The position numbers and the translations under genes are program-made. Below, one piece after another: positions 18,133-27,678 of a DNA stretch of 48,051 nucleotides (its first letter is position 1; each line of letters starts with the position of its first letter). Under the pieces are notes generated by a model that had not been told where the DNA came from, searched no databases, and saw only the letters and a program-made list of their open reading frames with translations. Source of the DNA: an uncultured Candidatus Melainabacteria bacterium (GTDB taxonomy: Bacteria > Cyanobacteriota > Vampirovibrionia > Gastranaerophilales > Gastranaerophilaceae); the NCBI GenBank assembly GCA_934700385.1, contig CAKUXO010000012.1, positions 1-48,051 on the forward strand, given 5' to 3'.

Positions 18133-19137
18133 TTATAGTTTAGAAGCAACCATTAATGTTGTTTCAGCTAATCTTGTTGAATAACCCATTTCGTTATCAT
18201 ACCAAGAAATAATTTTAACCATGTTGTCGCCCATTGTTTTTGTTAATAAAGCGTCAACTGTTGAAGATTGAGCAGAACCAACGTAGTCAGAAGATACAAG
18301 TGGTTCTTCGCTGTAGCATAATACGTGACCATCAGCAGCTTCTTTTAAAGCAGCGTTTACAGATTCAACTGTTACAGGTTTTTCAGTTTCAAATACAACG
18401 TCAACTAAAGAAACGTCTGGAGTAGGAACTCTCATAGCGAAACCATCTAGTTTACCTTTTAATTCAGGAAGAACTAGAGCAACAGCTTTAGCAGCACCTG
18501 TAGTTGTAGGACAAATGTTTAAAGCACCAGCTCTAGCACGACGTGGGTCTTTGTGGCCAGCGTCTAGAATTCTTTGGTCGCCAGTGTAAGAGTGAACAGT
18601 TGTCATTAAACCTTTAACGATACCGAATTTTTCTTTGATAACTTTTGCAACAGGAGCTAAGCAGTTAGTTGTGCAAGAAGCCATAGAAATTACGTTATGT
18701 TTAGCAGGATCATATTCATTTTCATTAACGCCGATAACGATTGTTTTATCTTCGTTTTTAGCAGGAGCTGAAATGATAACTTTTTTAGCACCAGCTGTAA
18801 TATGAGCAGCAGCTTTTGTTGCATCTGTGTAGAAACCAGTTGATTCAACAACAACTTCAACACCTAGTTTTGCCCAAGGTAAGTTAGCAGGATCTTTTTC
18901 AGCAAAGAATAAGATTTTTTTACCGTTGATGATTAAACCATCTTCAGCAACTTCAACTGTACCATTGAATTTACCCATAACTGAGTCATATTTGAAAACA
19001 TGTGCAGCATTTGCAGGTGTTAAACCAGGGTCATTAATTGCAACATAATCAATTTTTTCATAAATACCTTCTCTGATAGCGGCTCTTAAAGTGTTACGGC
19101 CGATTCTTCCGAAGCCATTAATTGCGACTTTTGTCAT
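18133..19137 (-). CDS. gap: Glyceraldehyde-3-phosphate dehydrogenase
   Basis: 334 residues. NGFGRIGRNTLRAA binds NAD(P); active-site Cys is in SMASCTTNCLAPVAKV (about residue 154), the His in TVHSYTGDQR, and the phosphate site in RRARAGALNICPTTTGAAKAV. It converts glyceraldehyde-3-phosphate to 1,3-bisphosphoglycerate with NAD(P). AGGAGAG precedes the start and a TATAAT (complement of 19185-19190) lies upstream. Monocistronic, flanked by terminators. Codon use is more regular than neighbours, as expected for a highly expressed gene. Confidence 0.98.
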   Translation of the reverse strand: MTKVAINGFGRIGRNTLRAAIREGIYEKIDYVAINDPGLTPANAAHVFKYDSVMGKFNGTVEVAEDGLIINGKKILFFAEKDPANLPWAKLGVEVVVESTGFYTDATKAAAHITAGAKKVIISAPAKNEDKTIVIGVNENEYDPAKHNVISMASCTTNCLAPVAKVIKEKFGIVKGLMTTVHSYTGDQRILDAGHKDPRRARAGALNICPTTTGAAKAVALVLPELKGKLDGFAMRVPTPDVSLVDVVFETEKPVTVESVNAALKEAADGHVLCYSEEPLVSSDYVGSAQSSTVDALLTKTMGDNMVKIISWYDNEMGYSTRLAETTLMVASKL

Positions 19138-19223
19138 TTTAGTCTCTCCTTCTAAGTTTGTAATTTAATACTACATCTTTTATTATTATACAAAAATATA
19201 GACTTGCAAGAAGTTTATATAAC

Positions 19224-19249
19224 AAAAAAACTGCCCGAAGGCAGTTTTT
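19224..19249 (-). terminator. clpC terminator
   Basis: Stem CTGCC (19231-19235) with GGCAG (19240-19244), CGAA loop and flanking A/T runs that extend the stem. The minus strand carries T7. It overlaps the clpC stop codon. Confidence 0.85.
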
Positions 19250-21698
19250 AAGCATCTATTTTTTCGATTACGATTTTATCATCTCGATAATCCATTTTCA
19301 ATTTGTCATGCGCTTTGTAATTTCCGCTTAAAATTTCTTCAGCCAAGACATCTTCAACTTTCTTTTGAATTACACGTCTCAATGGACGTGCACCATAAGT
19401 TTCAGAATATCCTTCCTTAGCTAAATAATCTTTAGCAGCGTCAGTTACTTCAATTGTTAATTCTCTTTCAGAAAGACGTTTGAATAAGTCTTTTAACATT
19501 AAATCAACAATTTGTCTGATTTCATCTTGATTTAAATGAGCAAACACGATGATATCATCAACCCTGTTTAAAAATTCAGGTCTGAAAGCCTTTTTAAGTT
19601 CTTCGTTAACGGTATCTTTAAGTTTTTCGTATCTGTCTTTTTTATCATCGCCTGAAATTGAAAAACCAAGTTTTTGAGTATTTGTTATCATTGAAGCACC
19701 AACATTTGATGTCATAATGATAATTGTGTTTTTAAAGTTGATGTGACGTCCTTTTGAATCAGTTAAACGACCATCATCAAGTATTTGTAACATTATGTTA
19801 AATACATCTGGATGTGCTTTTTCAATTTCATCAAATAAAACAACGCAATATGGTTTTTTTCTGATGATTTCACACATATTTCCGCCATCATCATAACCAA
19901 CATACCCTGGGGGAGAGCCGATTAATTTTGATGTTGCATGTTTTTCCATAAATTCAGACATATCAACTCTAACCATGTTGTCTTCTGAACCAAAAACAGC
20001 TTCAGCAAGCGCTTTTGCAAGTTCAGTTTTACCAACACCGGTTGGACCAGAGAAAATAAAGCTGCCGATTGGTCTATTTGGAGCTTTTAAACCAACTCTT
20101 GCACGGCGAATTGATTTAGCCAAAGAAACAACAGCGTCAGATTGACCAATTACACGGTTGTGCAGAGTTTCTTCAAGTTTTAATAACTTTTCAGATTCAG
20201 CTTCTGTAATTTTAGTAACAGGAATACCTGTAATTGTTGAAACGACTTGAGCAACTTCTTCAACCCCTACGGTTGGTTTGTTTTCTTCTTGTGTTTCTCT
20301 CCATTCTTCTGAAATTTCATGGATTCTATCTTTTAAATTAGCTTCATCATCTCTTAAATTAGAAGCCTTTTCAAATTCTTGATTTCTGATTGCTTCTTCT
20401 TTTTCTTTGATAATTGCTTTTAATTCTTTATCTAATTCACGACCCTCTGGTGGAAGTGTTGAAACATTTAAACGAACTTTTGAAGCAGCTTCATCAATGA
20501 TATCAATTGCTTTATCAGGTAAAAATCTTTCTGTAATAAATTTAGAAGATAGTTCAGTTGCTGCAACAATTGCTTCATCTGAAATTATTAATTTATGGTG
20601 TTCTTCATATTTTGGTTTTAAGCCTTTAATAATTTCAATTGTTTCTTCAATTGATGGCTGGTCAACGATTACAGTTTGAAAACGTCTTTCAAGAGCTGAA
20701 TCTTTTTCAATATATTTTCTATATTCATCAAGAGTTGTTGCACCGATAACTTGAATTTCGCCACGAGATAACGCCGGTTTTAAAATGTTAGCAGCGTCAA
20801 TAGCACCTTCAGCAGCACCTGCGCCAATTAATGTGTGCATTTCATCAATTACAAGAATGATGTTTCCTGCGGTTCTGATTTCATCCATTATCTTTTTAAG
20901 ACGTTCTTCAAATTCACCACGATATTTTGTTCCGGCGATTAATAAGCCCATATCAAGCTGAATAATCTTTTTATTTTCTAAAATATCAGGCACTTCACAA
21001 TCAACAATTCTTTGTGCTAAGCCTTGAGCAATTGCAGTTTTACCAACCCCAGGTTCACCAATTAAAACAGGGTTGTTTTTAGTTCTTCTTGCTAAAATTT
21101 GAATAACACGTTCAATTTCTTTTTCACGACCAACCACAGGGTCAAGTCTTTGTTCTTGAGCAGCTAAGGTTAAATCTGTACCAAATTCATCTAAAGATGG
21201 TGTTTTAGCTTTTGTTTGAGAAATTCCCGCAGCAGCTAATTGTGAACCCGATGAACTTGTTTTTGTTTCGCCAAGCATTTTAATAACATTAGAACGACAT
21301 TTATTTAAGTCAACTCCAAGATTTTCTAAAACCTTAGCAGCAACCCCCTCGCCCTCTCTAATTAAACCAAGCAAAAGGTGTTCTGTTCCGATGTAATTAT
21401 GTCCTAATTGTCTTGCTTCATCCCAAGATAATTCAAGAACTTTTTTAGCTCTGGGTGTAAAAGGAATTTCAACCGCAACAAAGCCACAGCCTCGTCCGAT
21501 TATCTTTTCAACTTCTTCACGAGCCTCTTTTATATTAACACCCATTGATTTAAGTGTTTTTGAAGCAATTCCGGTTCCTTCGGATATTAAACCCAAAAGA
21601 AGTTGTTCAGTTCCCACAAAATTATGTCCTAATCTTCTGGATTCTTCCTGAGCAAGCATTATAACTCTTATTGCTTTTTCCGTAAACCTTTCAAACAT
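19248..21698 (-). CDS. clpC: ClpC-type AAA+ ATPase of the Clp protease
   Basis: 816 residues. Two Clp N-domain repeats (ARRLGHNFVGTEQLLLGLIS-like and ARQLGHNYIGTEHLLLGLIR) occupy residues 1-150. AAA domain 1 has Walker A GEPGVGKTAIAQG and Walker B-like VIDEMHTLIGAG. A UVR-type middle region sits near residues 410-450 (RNQEFEKASNLRDDEANLK). AAA domain 2 has GPTGVGKTELAKALAE and the C-terminal D2-small domain. ClpC unfolds proteins and passes them to ClpP; the ClpP-binding loop type (GF near DKLGFSISG) is as expected. Common in Cyanobacteria and Firmicutes. clpP is not nearby. Start supported by AAAGGAAG; a TATAAT lies upstream (complement 21722-21727). Confidence 0.96.
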   Translation of the reverse strand: MFERFTEKAIRVIMLAQEESRRLGHNFVGTEQLLLGLISEGTGIASKTLKSMGVNIKEAREEVEKIIGRGCGFVAVEIPFTPRAKKVLELSWDEARQLGHNYIGTEHLLLGLIREGEGVAAKVLENLGVDLNKCRSNVIKMLGETKTSSSGSQLAAAGISQTKAKTPSLDEFGTDLTLAAQEQRLDPVVGREKEIERVIQILARRTKNNPVLIGEPGVGKTAIAQGLAQRIVDCEVPDILENKKIIQLDMGLLIAGTKYRGEFEERLKKIMDEIRTAGNIILVIDEMHTLIGAGAAEGAIDAANILKPALSRGEIQVIGATTLDEYRKYIEKDSALERRFQTVIVDQPSIEETIEIIKGLKPKYEEHHKLIISDEAIVAATELSSKFITERFLPDKAIDIIDEAASKVRLNVSTLPPEGRELDKELKAIIKEKEEAIRNQEFEKASNLRDDEANLKDRIHEISEEWRETQEENKPTVGVEEVAQVVSTITGIPVTKITEAESEKLLKLEETLHNRVIGQSDAVVSLAKSIRRARVGLKAPNRPIGSFIFSGPTGVGKTELAKALAEAVFGSEDNMVRVDMSEFMEKHATSKLIGSPPGYVGYDDGGNMCEIIRKKPYCVVLFDEIEKAHPDVFNIMLQILDDGRLTDSKGRHINFKNTIIIMTSNVGASMITNTQKLGFSISGDDKKDRYEKLKDTVNEELKKAFRPEFLNRVDDIIVFAHLNQDEIRQIVDLMLKDLFKRLSERELTIEVTDAAKDYLAKEGYSETYGARPLRRVIQKKVEDVLAEEILSGNYKAHDKLKMDYRDDKIVIEKIDA

Positions 21699-21790
21699 TG
21701 TAAGCTTCCTTTACAAGTTAAATTATATCCATAGCAAGATTTTACAATGAAAACAATAATAATACAAGATGATGTAGTGAAATCAATTTA

Positions 21791-21818
21791 AAAAGCGAGC
21801 CAAATTTAGCTCGCTTTT
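21791..21818 (-). terminator. Terminator of the 1,113-residue protein gene
   Basis: 10-bp perfect stem AAAAGCGAGC (21791-21800) with GCTCGCTTTT (21809-21818) and an 8-nt loop. It lies downstream of the large minus-strand gene; the minus strand continues with T-rich bases. Confidence 0.8.
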
Positions 21819-21846
21819 AATTATTAACAACAATCCCTTAAAAGGT

Positions 21847-24800
21847 TTAATCTTCTTCTTTTGCTTTTTGCGCTTCTTCTTTATCTTTTTTAACTTGGTC
21901 TTCAAAAGCTTTTTCAGCTTCTTCTTGGGTTTTATATGTTTCACCATTAACTTTATATGATGTTCGTTCACCATCAAAAGAAATTGAAATTCTTAATTTT
22001 GAACCATCTGAAAGAATTTGAGTTTTTTCTTGTAATGTATTGCCTTCGCTACCTATTCCGGTTCTTGTTACAGTTGTTTTGTTACCGTCATCATCATAAT
22101 CATATTTCATTTCGGTAAAATCACCTAAAGAATTTAATAAATATGAATTAGCTTTTTTCGTTTTATCATCACCGACAAATTTATAAATTGTATAGCTACC
22201 ATTTTCATCTACTGAAACCATGATTTCATTACCGTCTTCATCAGTTCCTGCATAATTTGTTTTATCACCAGCTGTTGAAGTTTGTTTTAAGCCTTCATCG
22301 GTTAATTTAATAGTGTTGCCGCCAAAGTTAATTTCAGTAAAGTCATCATTAATATCTAGCGCAAACTCTGATTTTTCTTCTTGACCAACGGTACCATCTT
22401 CGATTTTTTCATCAATTTTTGATAAATCAAAGTAATCGTTACCTAATGTGCCATCCCAAGATGTTTTTGCCATAATTTCATTAATTCCATCAATAAATGC
22501 GTTATTATCAGATGAATCAAGGGCTGATGTATCGATGTTATTATCAATAGCAATTTGTTTATAAATATCAGTTAATTTATCAGTATTAACAGTGTTTTCT
22601 TCTAGGCAATAATCTTCAAAATGTTGAACAATATCATTTGTAATATCTTCAGAAACTTTATCTAAATATTCAGCAAAACTTGCTGCGTCATTTTTGTTAT
22701 AATCGTTATGATATTTATCAAAATATTTATCAGTATCGATTTGAGTTCCTTGGAAATCATCTTCATTATCAAGACCATTTTCAATTGTTTTTAATTCATC
22801 ACGCTTTCTTATCGCATCTCTTTCAGTGTATGCTCTATCATAATTTTCGCCACCTTGAAGTGTATGTCTTACAAAGGCATCTTCTTCAGTTTTACCATCT
22901 TCAATTTCTTCTTTAGATAATTGAGTATAGGTGTCAATCCAATCATCACTATCTTGATATTTTACATTTTTACCATCTTCATCAAGTTTAAAAGTACGGC
23001 TATATAATGTACCATCTGTGGTAACACCATCTGATTTAACAGTTGCCGCTGTATCAGGGTTTATTGTTCTAACATAATATTCATTATCAGCGGTCATGTT
23101 AATTACAATGTCGTTACCGTCTTTATCTTTACCTGAATATGTTTTAATTGTTGGCGACATTGGCATACAGACATCATTAGAATTAGAATAACCTTCTTTA
23201 AGTTCACCATCTAAAACAACTTGTTTACCGCCAGCGTATTCAATTACATTATCGCCATCATCATTTGTAGTTGTTTTTAAAGGGAATGAAGGATTATCGA
23301 TACTAACTTGTCCATCTTTAAAGTTTTTATCTTCTTCGCCTTTATGTGCTTGAGCATATTGCATTTGAGCGGCAGAAAATCCTTGATATTCATACATTTT
23401 ATTGCCACTATCATCTGTTTTAATATTGCCATCATCATCTAAAACAGCTGTTTGAATTGTAGTTGCACCATTTTTACCAACTGTATATTTTTCAGCAGTA
23501 TCTTTCTTATCTTCTGTTGAAACTTCAACTTTATAACCACCGTTATCATCAATTGAAATAGCAACGGCTTGACCATCTTTTGTTTCACCATATAATTTTT
23601 CACCGTTTGAAGTATCTTCTTTTAAATTAAAGATATCATCATTTGTTAAACCATCTTCATTAATTTCAATTTCCTTATCGCCGATAGATAATTTTTTAGA
23701 ACTATCATCATAAATTAATGGAGTTTTTGAGTTGTTTGAAATATTATTTTCAATGTCTTTTGGGTCAATTTCTTCTTCTTTTTCGTCTTTATCAGTGGTT
23801 TTATTATCTGTTTTAGTTGTATCATCAACCTTTTTATCAGCTTTTTCTTTTTCTATTTCGGCTGCTTGTTCTTTTACTTTTTCTTCTGCTTTTTTAGTAG
23901 CAGAATCAATTGAAGCCTTATCTTCATCAGATATTTTACCATCTGTTTTATCAGCTTTTTCTTTTTCTATTTCGGCTGCTTGTTCTTTTACTTTTTCTTT
24001 TGCTTTTTTAGTAGCAGAATCAATTGAAGCCTTATCTTCATCAGATATTTTAGCTTCATTATCTAATTTTTCTTTTGCTTCACCATACAATTTGACAGCG
24101 TCATCAGCACCACCCACAATGCCTTCAACGTCTTTTGGTACAGCAGGGCTATCTGCTTCATCTTTAATTTCTGTTCCATCAGGTTGCTTTTTAGAAGTTG
24201 AAAGTTCTTTACCATCAGAATCTTTTTTAACTTCTTCAATTACGACTTTACCATCTTCAATAGTTGTTTTTGTTGTTGTAGTTGTACCATCTGGGTTAGA
24301 TTTTGTAACAGAACCGTCATTATTATATGTTATTTGAGTAGCGCTAGAATCGGCAAAAGTTCCTGTTTTTGTTGTTTTACCTGTTAATTCATCTTTATGT
24401 GTATAAGAGCAGCTTCCATCTTCATCTTTTTTAAAGTCTGAATCAGGATGAACATTATCTTGGCTATTTTGCGCATTTTGTTCAGCCACTTGTTGTTGGG
24501 CTTGAATTTGTTGAAGTTGAGCTTGAAGCTCTGTTATAGCGTTTGAATATTCTTGAATTTGGCTATCAAATTCTTGTGTTTGAGTTTCAGCTTGGCTTTG
24601 AGCTTCTTCATTTTGAGAAGTTAATTCAGTAAGCGCATTTTGCATTTCTTCGGCTTGACTTTGAATAGCCTCAACTTGACTTTGAGCAGTTTCCATTTGA
24701 GCTTGTGCTTGGGCTTGTGCTTCCATAGCGGCATTATAAGCATTTAGCGCAGCTTGATAAGCAGGATTTTCTTTTTGGGTTGTTGTTTCTTTGCCATCTT

Positions 24801-25188
24801 CCCCTTTAGTTGTTTCGGGAATTGTTTGAGGAGTTGTGGTTAAAGCTTGAGAAGCACTGGCAACGTTAGCATTAGCAGATGACAAATTAGAAACAGCGGA
24901 AGCGAGTGTTGAAGTAGCAGAGGCAAGTTGAGCAGTTGCTTGAGAAACGCCTGTTTGAATTTGCGTCATTTGTTCTTGCAATTGTTGAGTAGCTTGAGCA
25001 CTTTCTTGTTCTGCAGCAGCTTTATTTGTTTGAGCTTCTGTATTCATTTGCATATACTGATTAATTTGCTCTTGCACTTGTTGAGCGCTATTATCAGTAT
25101 TTGTATTACCAGTACCTATTAAACCTTTTTTGTAATCTTCCCAAGGATTAGGAGTACCTGTGCCTTTTACATAATTCCCAAATGTCAT
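21847..25188 (-). CDS. Large acidic repeat protein, coiled-coil N-terminus
   Basis: 1,113 residues, no family recognised. Residues about 30-270 are Gln/Ala/Glu/Ser-rich and predicted coiled coil (AQAQAQAQMETAQSQ). Residues about 380-450 carry a 38-residue tandem repeat (two copies) with KISDEDKASIDSATKKA and EKVKEQAAEIEKEKAD. The rest is very acidic and rich in DDDGN/DEDGNE-type turns, with three copies of YxGxxxDGxxIxxxxxxxxxYxV near residues 531, 682 and 977. No signal peptide or membrane helix is visible; the N-terminus is MTFGNYVKGTG. Secretion by an unknown route, or a cytoplasmic structural role, are both open. A ribosome site AAGGTT is close to the ATG. It is not a DGR variable protein by appearance. 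Confidence 0.75.
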   Translation of the reverse strand: MTFGNYVKGTGTPNPWEDYKKGLIGTGNTNTDNSAQQVQEQINQYMQMNTEAQTNKAAAEQESAQATQQLQEQMTQIQTGVSQATAQLASATSTLASAVSNLSSANANVASASQALTTTPQTIPETTKGEDGKETTTQKENPAYQAALNAYNAAMEAQAQAQAQMETAQSQVEAIQSQAEEMQNALTELTSQNEEAQSQAETQTQEFDSQIQEYSNAITELQAQLQQIQAQQQVAEQNAQNSQDNVHPDSDFKKDEDGSCSYTHKDELTGKTTKTGTFADSSATQITYNNDGSVTKSNPDGTTTTTKTTIEDGKVVIEEVKKDSDGKELSTSKKQPDGTEIKDEADSPAVPKDVEGIVGGADDAVKLYGEAKEKLDNEAKISDEDKASIDSATKKAKEKVKEQAAEIEKEKADKTDGKISDEDKASIDSATKKAEEKVKEQAAEIEKEKADKKVDDTTKTDNKTTDKDEKEEEIDPKDIENNISNNSKTPLIYDDSSKKLSIGDKEIEINEDGLTNDDIFNLKEDTSNGEKLYGETKDGQAVAISIDDNGGYKVEVSTEDKKDTAEKYTVGKNGATTIQTAVLDDDGNIKTDDSGNKMYEYQGFSAAQMQYAQAHKGEEDKNFKDGQVSIDNPSFPLKTTTNDDGDNVIEYAGGKQVVLDGELKEGYSNSNDVCMPMSPTIKTYSGKDKDGNDIVINMTADNEYYVRTINPDTAATVKSDGVTTDGTLYSRTFKLDEDGKNVKYQDSDDWIDTYTQLSKEEIEDGKTEEDAFVRHTLQGGENYDRAYTERDAIRKRDELKTIENGLDNEDDFQGTQIDTDKYFDKYHNDYNKNDAASFAEYLDKVSEDITNDIVQHFEDYCLEENTVNTDKLTDIYKQIAIDNNIDTSALDSSDNNAFIDGINEIMAKTSWDGTLGNDYFDLSKIDEKIEDGTVGQEEKSEFALDINDDFTEINFGGNTIKLTDEGLKQTSTAGDKTNYAGTDEDGNEIMVSVDENGSYTIYKFVGDDKTKKANSYLLNSLGDFTEMKYDYDDDGNKTTVTRTGIGSEGNTLQEKTQILSDGSKLRISISFDGERTSYKVNGETYKTQEEAEKAFEDQVKKDKEEAQKAKEED
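23834..24052 (-). repeat. Tandem 114-bp repeat inside the large protein gene
   Basis: Two 105-bp copies, 23834-23938 and 23948-24052, differ by one base (C at 23886, T at 24000, Glu to Lys) and are 114 bases apart. The near identity at DNA level indicates a recent duplication, and copy number could vary by slippage or recombination. Confidence 0.9.
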
Positions 25189-25299
25189 AACCTTTTGCTT
25201 CCTTTTTTATATACACTCACAAGGAAGTTATCGGCTAAATGGTTGATAAACTTTAGAAATCAGGGAAAAAATCTTAAAATTTGTTACATAAGTTAACAA

Positions 25300-25743
25300 T
25301 TAAACATCTAAATCAACATCAAGCATATCAATTCTTTTTTGATGTCTTCCGCCCTCAAACTCTGTTTTAAGCCAAGTTTCAAGTATTTCAAGGGCTAAAC
25401 CAAAGCCTAAAACCCTTGCACCTAAACATAAAACATTAGAATTATTATGAAGTTTAGACATTTTTGCGCTATAAGTATCTGATACACAAGCGGCACGAAC
25501 CCCCTTAAAGCGATTAGCGCAAAGCTGCATTCCAAGCCCTGTGCCACAAATTAAAATCCCGCTATCAAAATCAGAGGTTAAAAGTTTTCTGCATAATTTT
25601 TTAGCATAGATAGGATAATCGCAAGATTCAGAAGTTTTTGTTCCGACATCTTCAACTAAATAGCCTTTTTCAGCTAAATATGAAGAAATTTTATTTTTTA
25701 ATTCTAAACCGCCATGGTCAGAGCCTAAAAGAATTTTTTTCAT
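25300..25743 (-). CDS. rpiB: Ribose-5-phosphate isomerase B
   Basis: 147 residues from the ATG at 25743; a TTG at 25791 would add 16 hydrophobic residues but AGAGGTG directly precedes the inner ATG, so the short form is preferred. LLGSDHGGLELKN (substrate-binding Asp-His), DVGTKTSESCDYPIYA, the catalytic Cys in ILICGTGLGMQLCANR and HNNSNVLCLGARVLG match the LacAB/RpiB family. It interconverts ribose-5-phosphate and ribulose-5-phosphate. Divergent from fba with 129 bp between. Confidence 0.95.
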   Translation of the reverse strand: MKKILLGSDHGGLELKNKISSYLAEKGYLVEDVGTKTSESCDYPIYAKKLCRKLLTSDFDSGILICGTGLGMQLCANRFKGVRAACVSDTYSAKMSKLHNNSNVLCLGARVLGFGLALEILETWLKTEFEGGRHQKRIDMLDVDLDV

Positions 25744-25800
25744 TTTCACCTCTAAAGTAATTATAAAAGAAAAAATTAAACCAAGCAACAAGCATAAAAT

Positions 25801-25814
25801 ATTGTTGTAACAAT
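25801..25814. promoter_or_regulatory. Palindrome in the rpiB-fba divergent region
   Basis: ATTGTT-GT-AACAAT, a perfect 6-bp inverted repeat with a 2-base spacer, sits upstream of fba in the divergent gap. It could be an operator or part of the fba promoter; the evidence is only its symmetry and position. Confidence 0.3.
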
Positions 25815-25872
25815 TTTTTGTTTGATATAAATTAAAACATGTAGAGGTATTTTATTTAAAGGATAAAAACTT

Positions 25873-26832
25873 ATGACTGAAAGAAAACTAGTTGGAACAA
25901 ACGAAATGTTCAAAAAAGCCCTAGCAGGCGGTTACGCAATTGGTGCTTACAATGTAAACAACATGGAAATTTTGCAAGGTATTGCAGAAGCTGCTGAAGA
26001 AACACAATCTCCTATTATTCTTCAAGTTTCAGCAGGTGCAAGAAAATATGCAAACCAAACATATTTAATCAAACTTGTTGAAGCAGCATTAGCTACTACA
26101 ACAGTTCCTATCGCACTTCACTTAGACCACGGTGCTGATTTTGAAATTTGTAAAGCATGTATCGATGGCGGTTTCTCATCTGTTATGATTGATGGTTCAA
26201 GATTCCCATTTGAAGAAAACGTTGCTTTAACTAAAAAAGTTGTTGAATACGCTCATGAAAGAGGAGTTTCAGTTGAAGCTGAACTTGGTAAATTAGCAGG
26301 TGTTGAAGATGACGTTAATGTTGACGCTAAAGACGCTAAATATACAAACGTTAAAGAAGCTGTTGAATTTGTTAAACAAACTGGTTGTGATTCATTAGCA
26401 ATCGCTATCGGAACTTCTCACGGTGCTTATAAATTCGCTGGTGAAGCTAAATTAGACTTCGACAGATTAAAAGAAATTAAAGACGCTTTAAAAGAAGCTG
26501 GTTTTGGCGATTACCCAATCGTTTTACACGGTTCTTCTTCAGTTCCTAAAGAATTTGTTGAAAAATGTAATAAATTTGGTGGTAAATTACCAAATGCTCA
26601 AGGTGTTCCAGAAGATATGTTAAAATATGCTTCTCAACACGGTGTTGCTAAAATTAACATCGATACAGACTTAAGATTAGCAATGACTTCAACAATTCGT
26701 GAATTCTTTATCGAACATCCTGAAAAATTTGACCCACGTGAATATATGGGACCAGGAAGAACAGCTGTTAAAGAAATGGTTATGCACAAAATGAAAGATG
26801 TATTAGGTACAGCAGGTCACGCTAAAGACTAA
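25873..26832 (+). CDS. fba: Class II fructose-bisphosphate aldolase
   Basis: 319 residues. Zinc and substrate motifs: YNVNNMEILQGI, HLDHGADFEICKACIDGGFSS (zinc His and catalytic Asp), SVEAELGKLAGVED, IGTSHGAYKF and LHGSSSVPKE, INIDTDLR. It condenses or cleaves fructose-1,6-bisphosphate, zinc-dependent. It is usually a dimer. AAAGGAT precedes the ATG. Followed by a strong terminator, so it is its own unit. Codon use is biased toward a highly expressed set. Confidence 0.97.
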   Translation: MTERKLVGTNEMFKKALAGGYAIGAYNVNNMEILQGIAEAAEETQSPIILQVSAGARKYANQTYLIKLVEAALATTTVPIALHLDHGADFEICKACIDGGFSSVMIDGSRFPFEENVALTKKVVEYAHERGVSVEAELGKLAGVEDDVNVDAKDAKYTNVKEAVEFVKQTGCDSLAIAIGTSHGAYKFAGEAKLDFDRLKEIKDALKEAGFGDYPIVLHGSSSVPKEFVEKCNKFGGKLPNAQGVPEDMLKYASQHGVAKINIDTDLRLAMTSTIREFFIEHPEKFDPREYMGPGRTAVKEMVMHKMKDVLGTAGHAKD

Positions 26833-26849
26833 TTAAAATCTTTAAACTA

Positions 26850-26877
26850 AAATTGCCCCTTATGGGGCAATTTTTTT
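26850..26877 (+). terminator. fba terminator
   Basis: Perfect 10-bp stem AAATTGCCCC with GGGGCAATTT (26850-26873), TTAT loop and T-run to 26877. Confidence 0.92.
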
Positions 26878-26919
26878 ATGAGTTATTAGGATTAAGCCCT
26901 CTTGAGGCGGCTTTCGCAT

Positions 26920-27615
26920 TTAGTAAGACTTTATAATTTCATCAATTGCATTTTTTGCAAGATTAAAAATTTCATCCATTTTTTCTTTTTCAAATGGCGC
27001 ACCCTCGGCAGTTGTTTGAAATTCAATTATTTTTCCGCTTGCACTTAAAACAATGTTAGAATCTACTTGCGCTTTTGAATCTTCACCATAACATAAATCA
27101 ACCATTACTTCATTATCAAAAATTCCTGCTGAAATAGCGCCAATAGGTTCTATTATAGGGTTTTCTTTTAATTCACCTGTTTTTAAAAGTTTTTCTATCA
27201 TTTCTTTCATCGCAACAAATGCGCCACAAATTGAAGCTGTCCTTGTTCCGCCATCTGCTTGTAATACATCTGCATCAATTATAAAAGTTTTACCTTGGAT
27301 TTTTTCTAGGTCTAAAGAGGCTCTTAGGCTTCTACCTATTAATCTTTGAATTTCTTGGGTTCTTCCTGAAATTTTTGTTCTTTCTCTTTGACATCTTGTT
27401 TCTGTGCTTGAAGGCAAAAGAGAATATTCAGCGCTTAGCCAGCCTTTTGTTGAGTCTTTATCCATCCATTTTGGAATAGCATTTTCATAATTAGCGCAAA
27501 CTAAAACTTTTGTATCTCCAAATTCAACTAAAACGGAACCAAGTGCGTGTTTTGTGTAATTTTTTGTAAATTTAATTGGTCTTAGTTGATTATTTTTTCT
27601 GCCATCTTCTCTCAT
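26920..27615 (-). CDS. rph: Ribonuclease PH
   Basis: 231 residues from ATG at 27615, chosen because GGAGGG lies just upstream; a TTG at 27639 is less likely. MREDGRKNNQLRPIKFTKNY opens the family. The core has GDTKVLVCANYENAIPKW, GWLSAEYSLLPSSTETR, RTQEIQRLIGRSLRA and ADVLQADGGTRTASICGAFVA. RNase PH trims tRNA 3' ends phosphorolytically. A weak inverted repeat (AAGCC/GGCTT, about 26894-26915) follows the stop. Confidence 0.96.
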   Translation of the reverse strand: MREDGRKNNQLRPIKFTKNYTKHALGSVLVEFGDTKVLVCANYENAIPKWMDKDSTKGWLSAEYSLLPSSTETRCQRERTKISGRTQEIQRLIGRSLRASLDLEKIQGKTFIIDADVLQADGGTRTASICGAFVAMKEMIEKLLKTGELKENPIIEPIGAISAGIFDNEVMVDLCYGEDSKAQVDSNIVLSASGKIIEFQTTAEGAPFEKEKMDEIFNLAKNAIDEIIKSY

Positions 27616-27678
27616 AAACCCTCCAAAATAAACTAACAATTAATATAATACAAAATTATCCTAAAATCCAATTAAAAA

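Noticed and set aside
23732..24337. 201-codon Ser/Phe-rich open frame on the plus strand
   Set aside because: It is the complement of the repeat and Lys/Glu-rich part of the large minus-strand gene, has no ribosome site and its repeats merely mirror that gene.
25281..25299. TTGTTA...TAACAA inverted repeat after rpiB
   Set aside because: Short, AT-rich, no U-tract; not convincing as a terminator or operator.
25744..25791. Longer rpiB start (TTG)
   Set aside because: The inner ATG has AGAGGTG at the right distance and matches the family's length.
27616..27639. Longer rph start (TTG)
   Set aside because: GGAGGG lies between the TTG and the inner ATG, which matches the conserved MRxDGR start.
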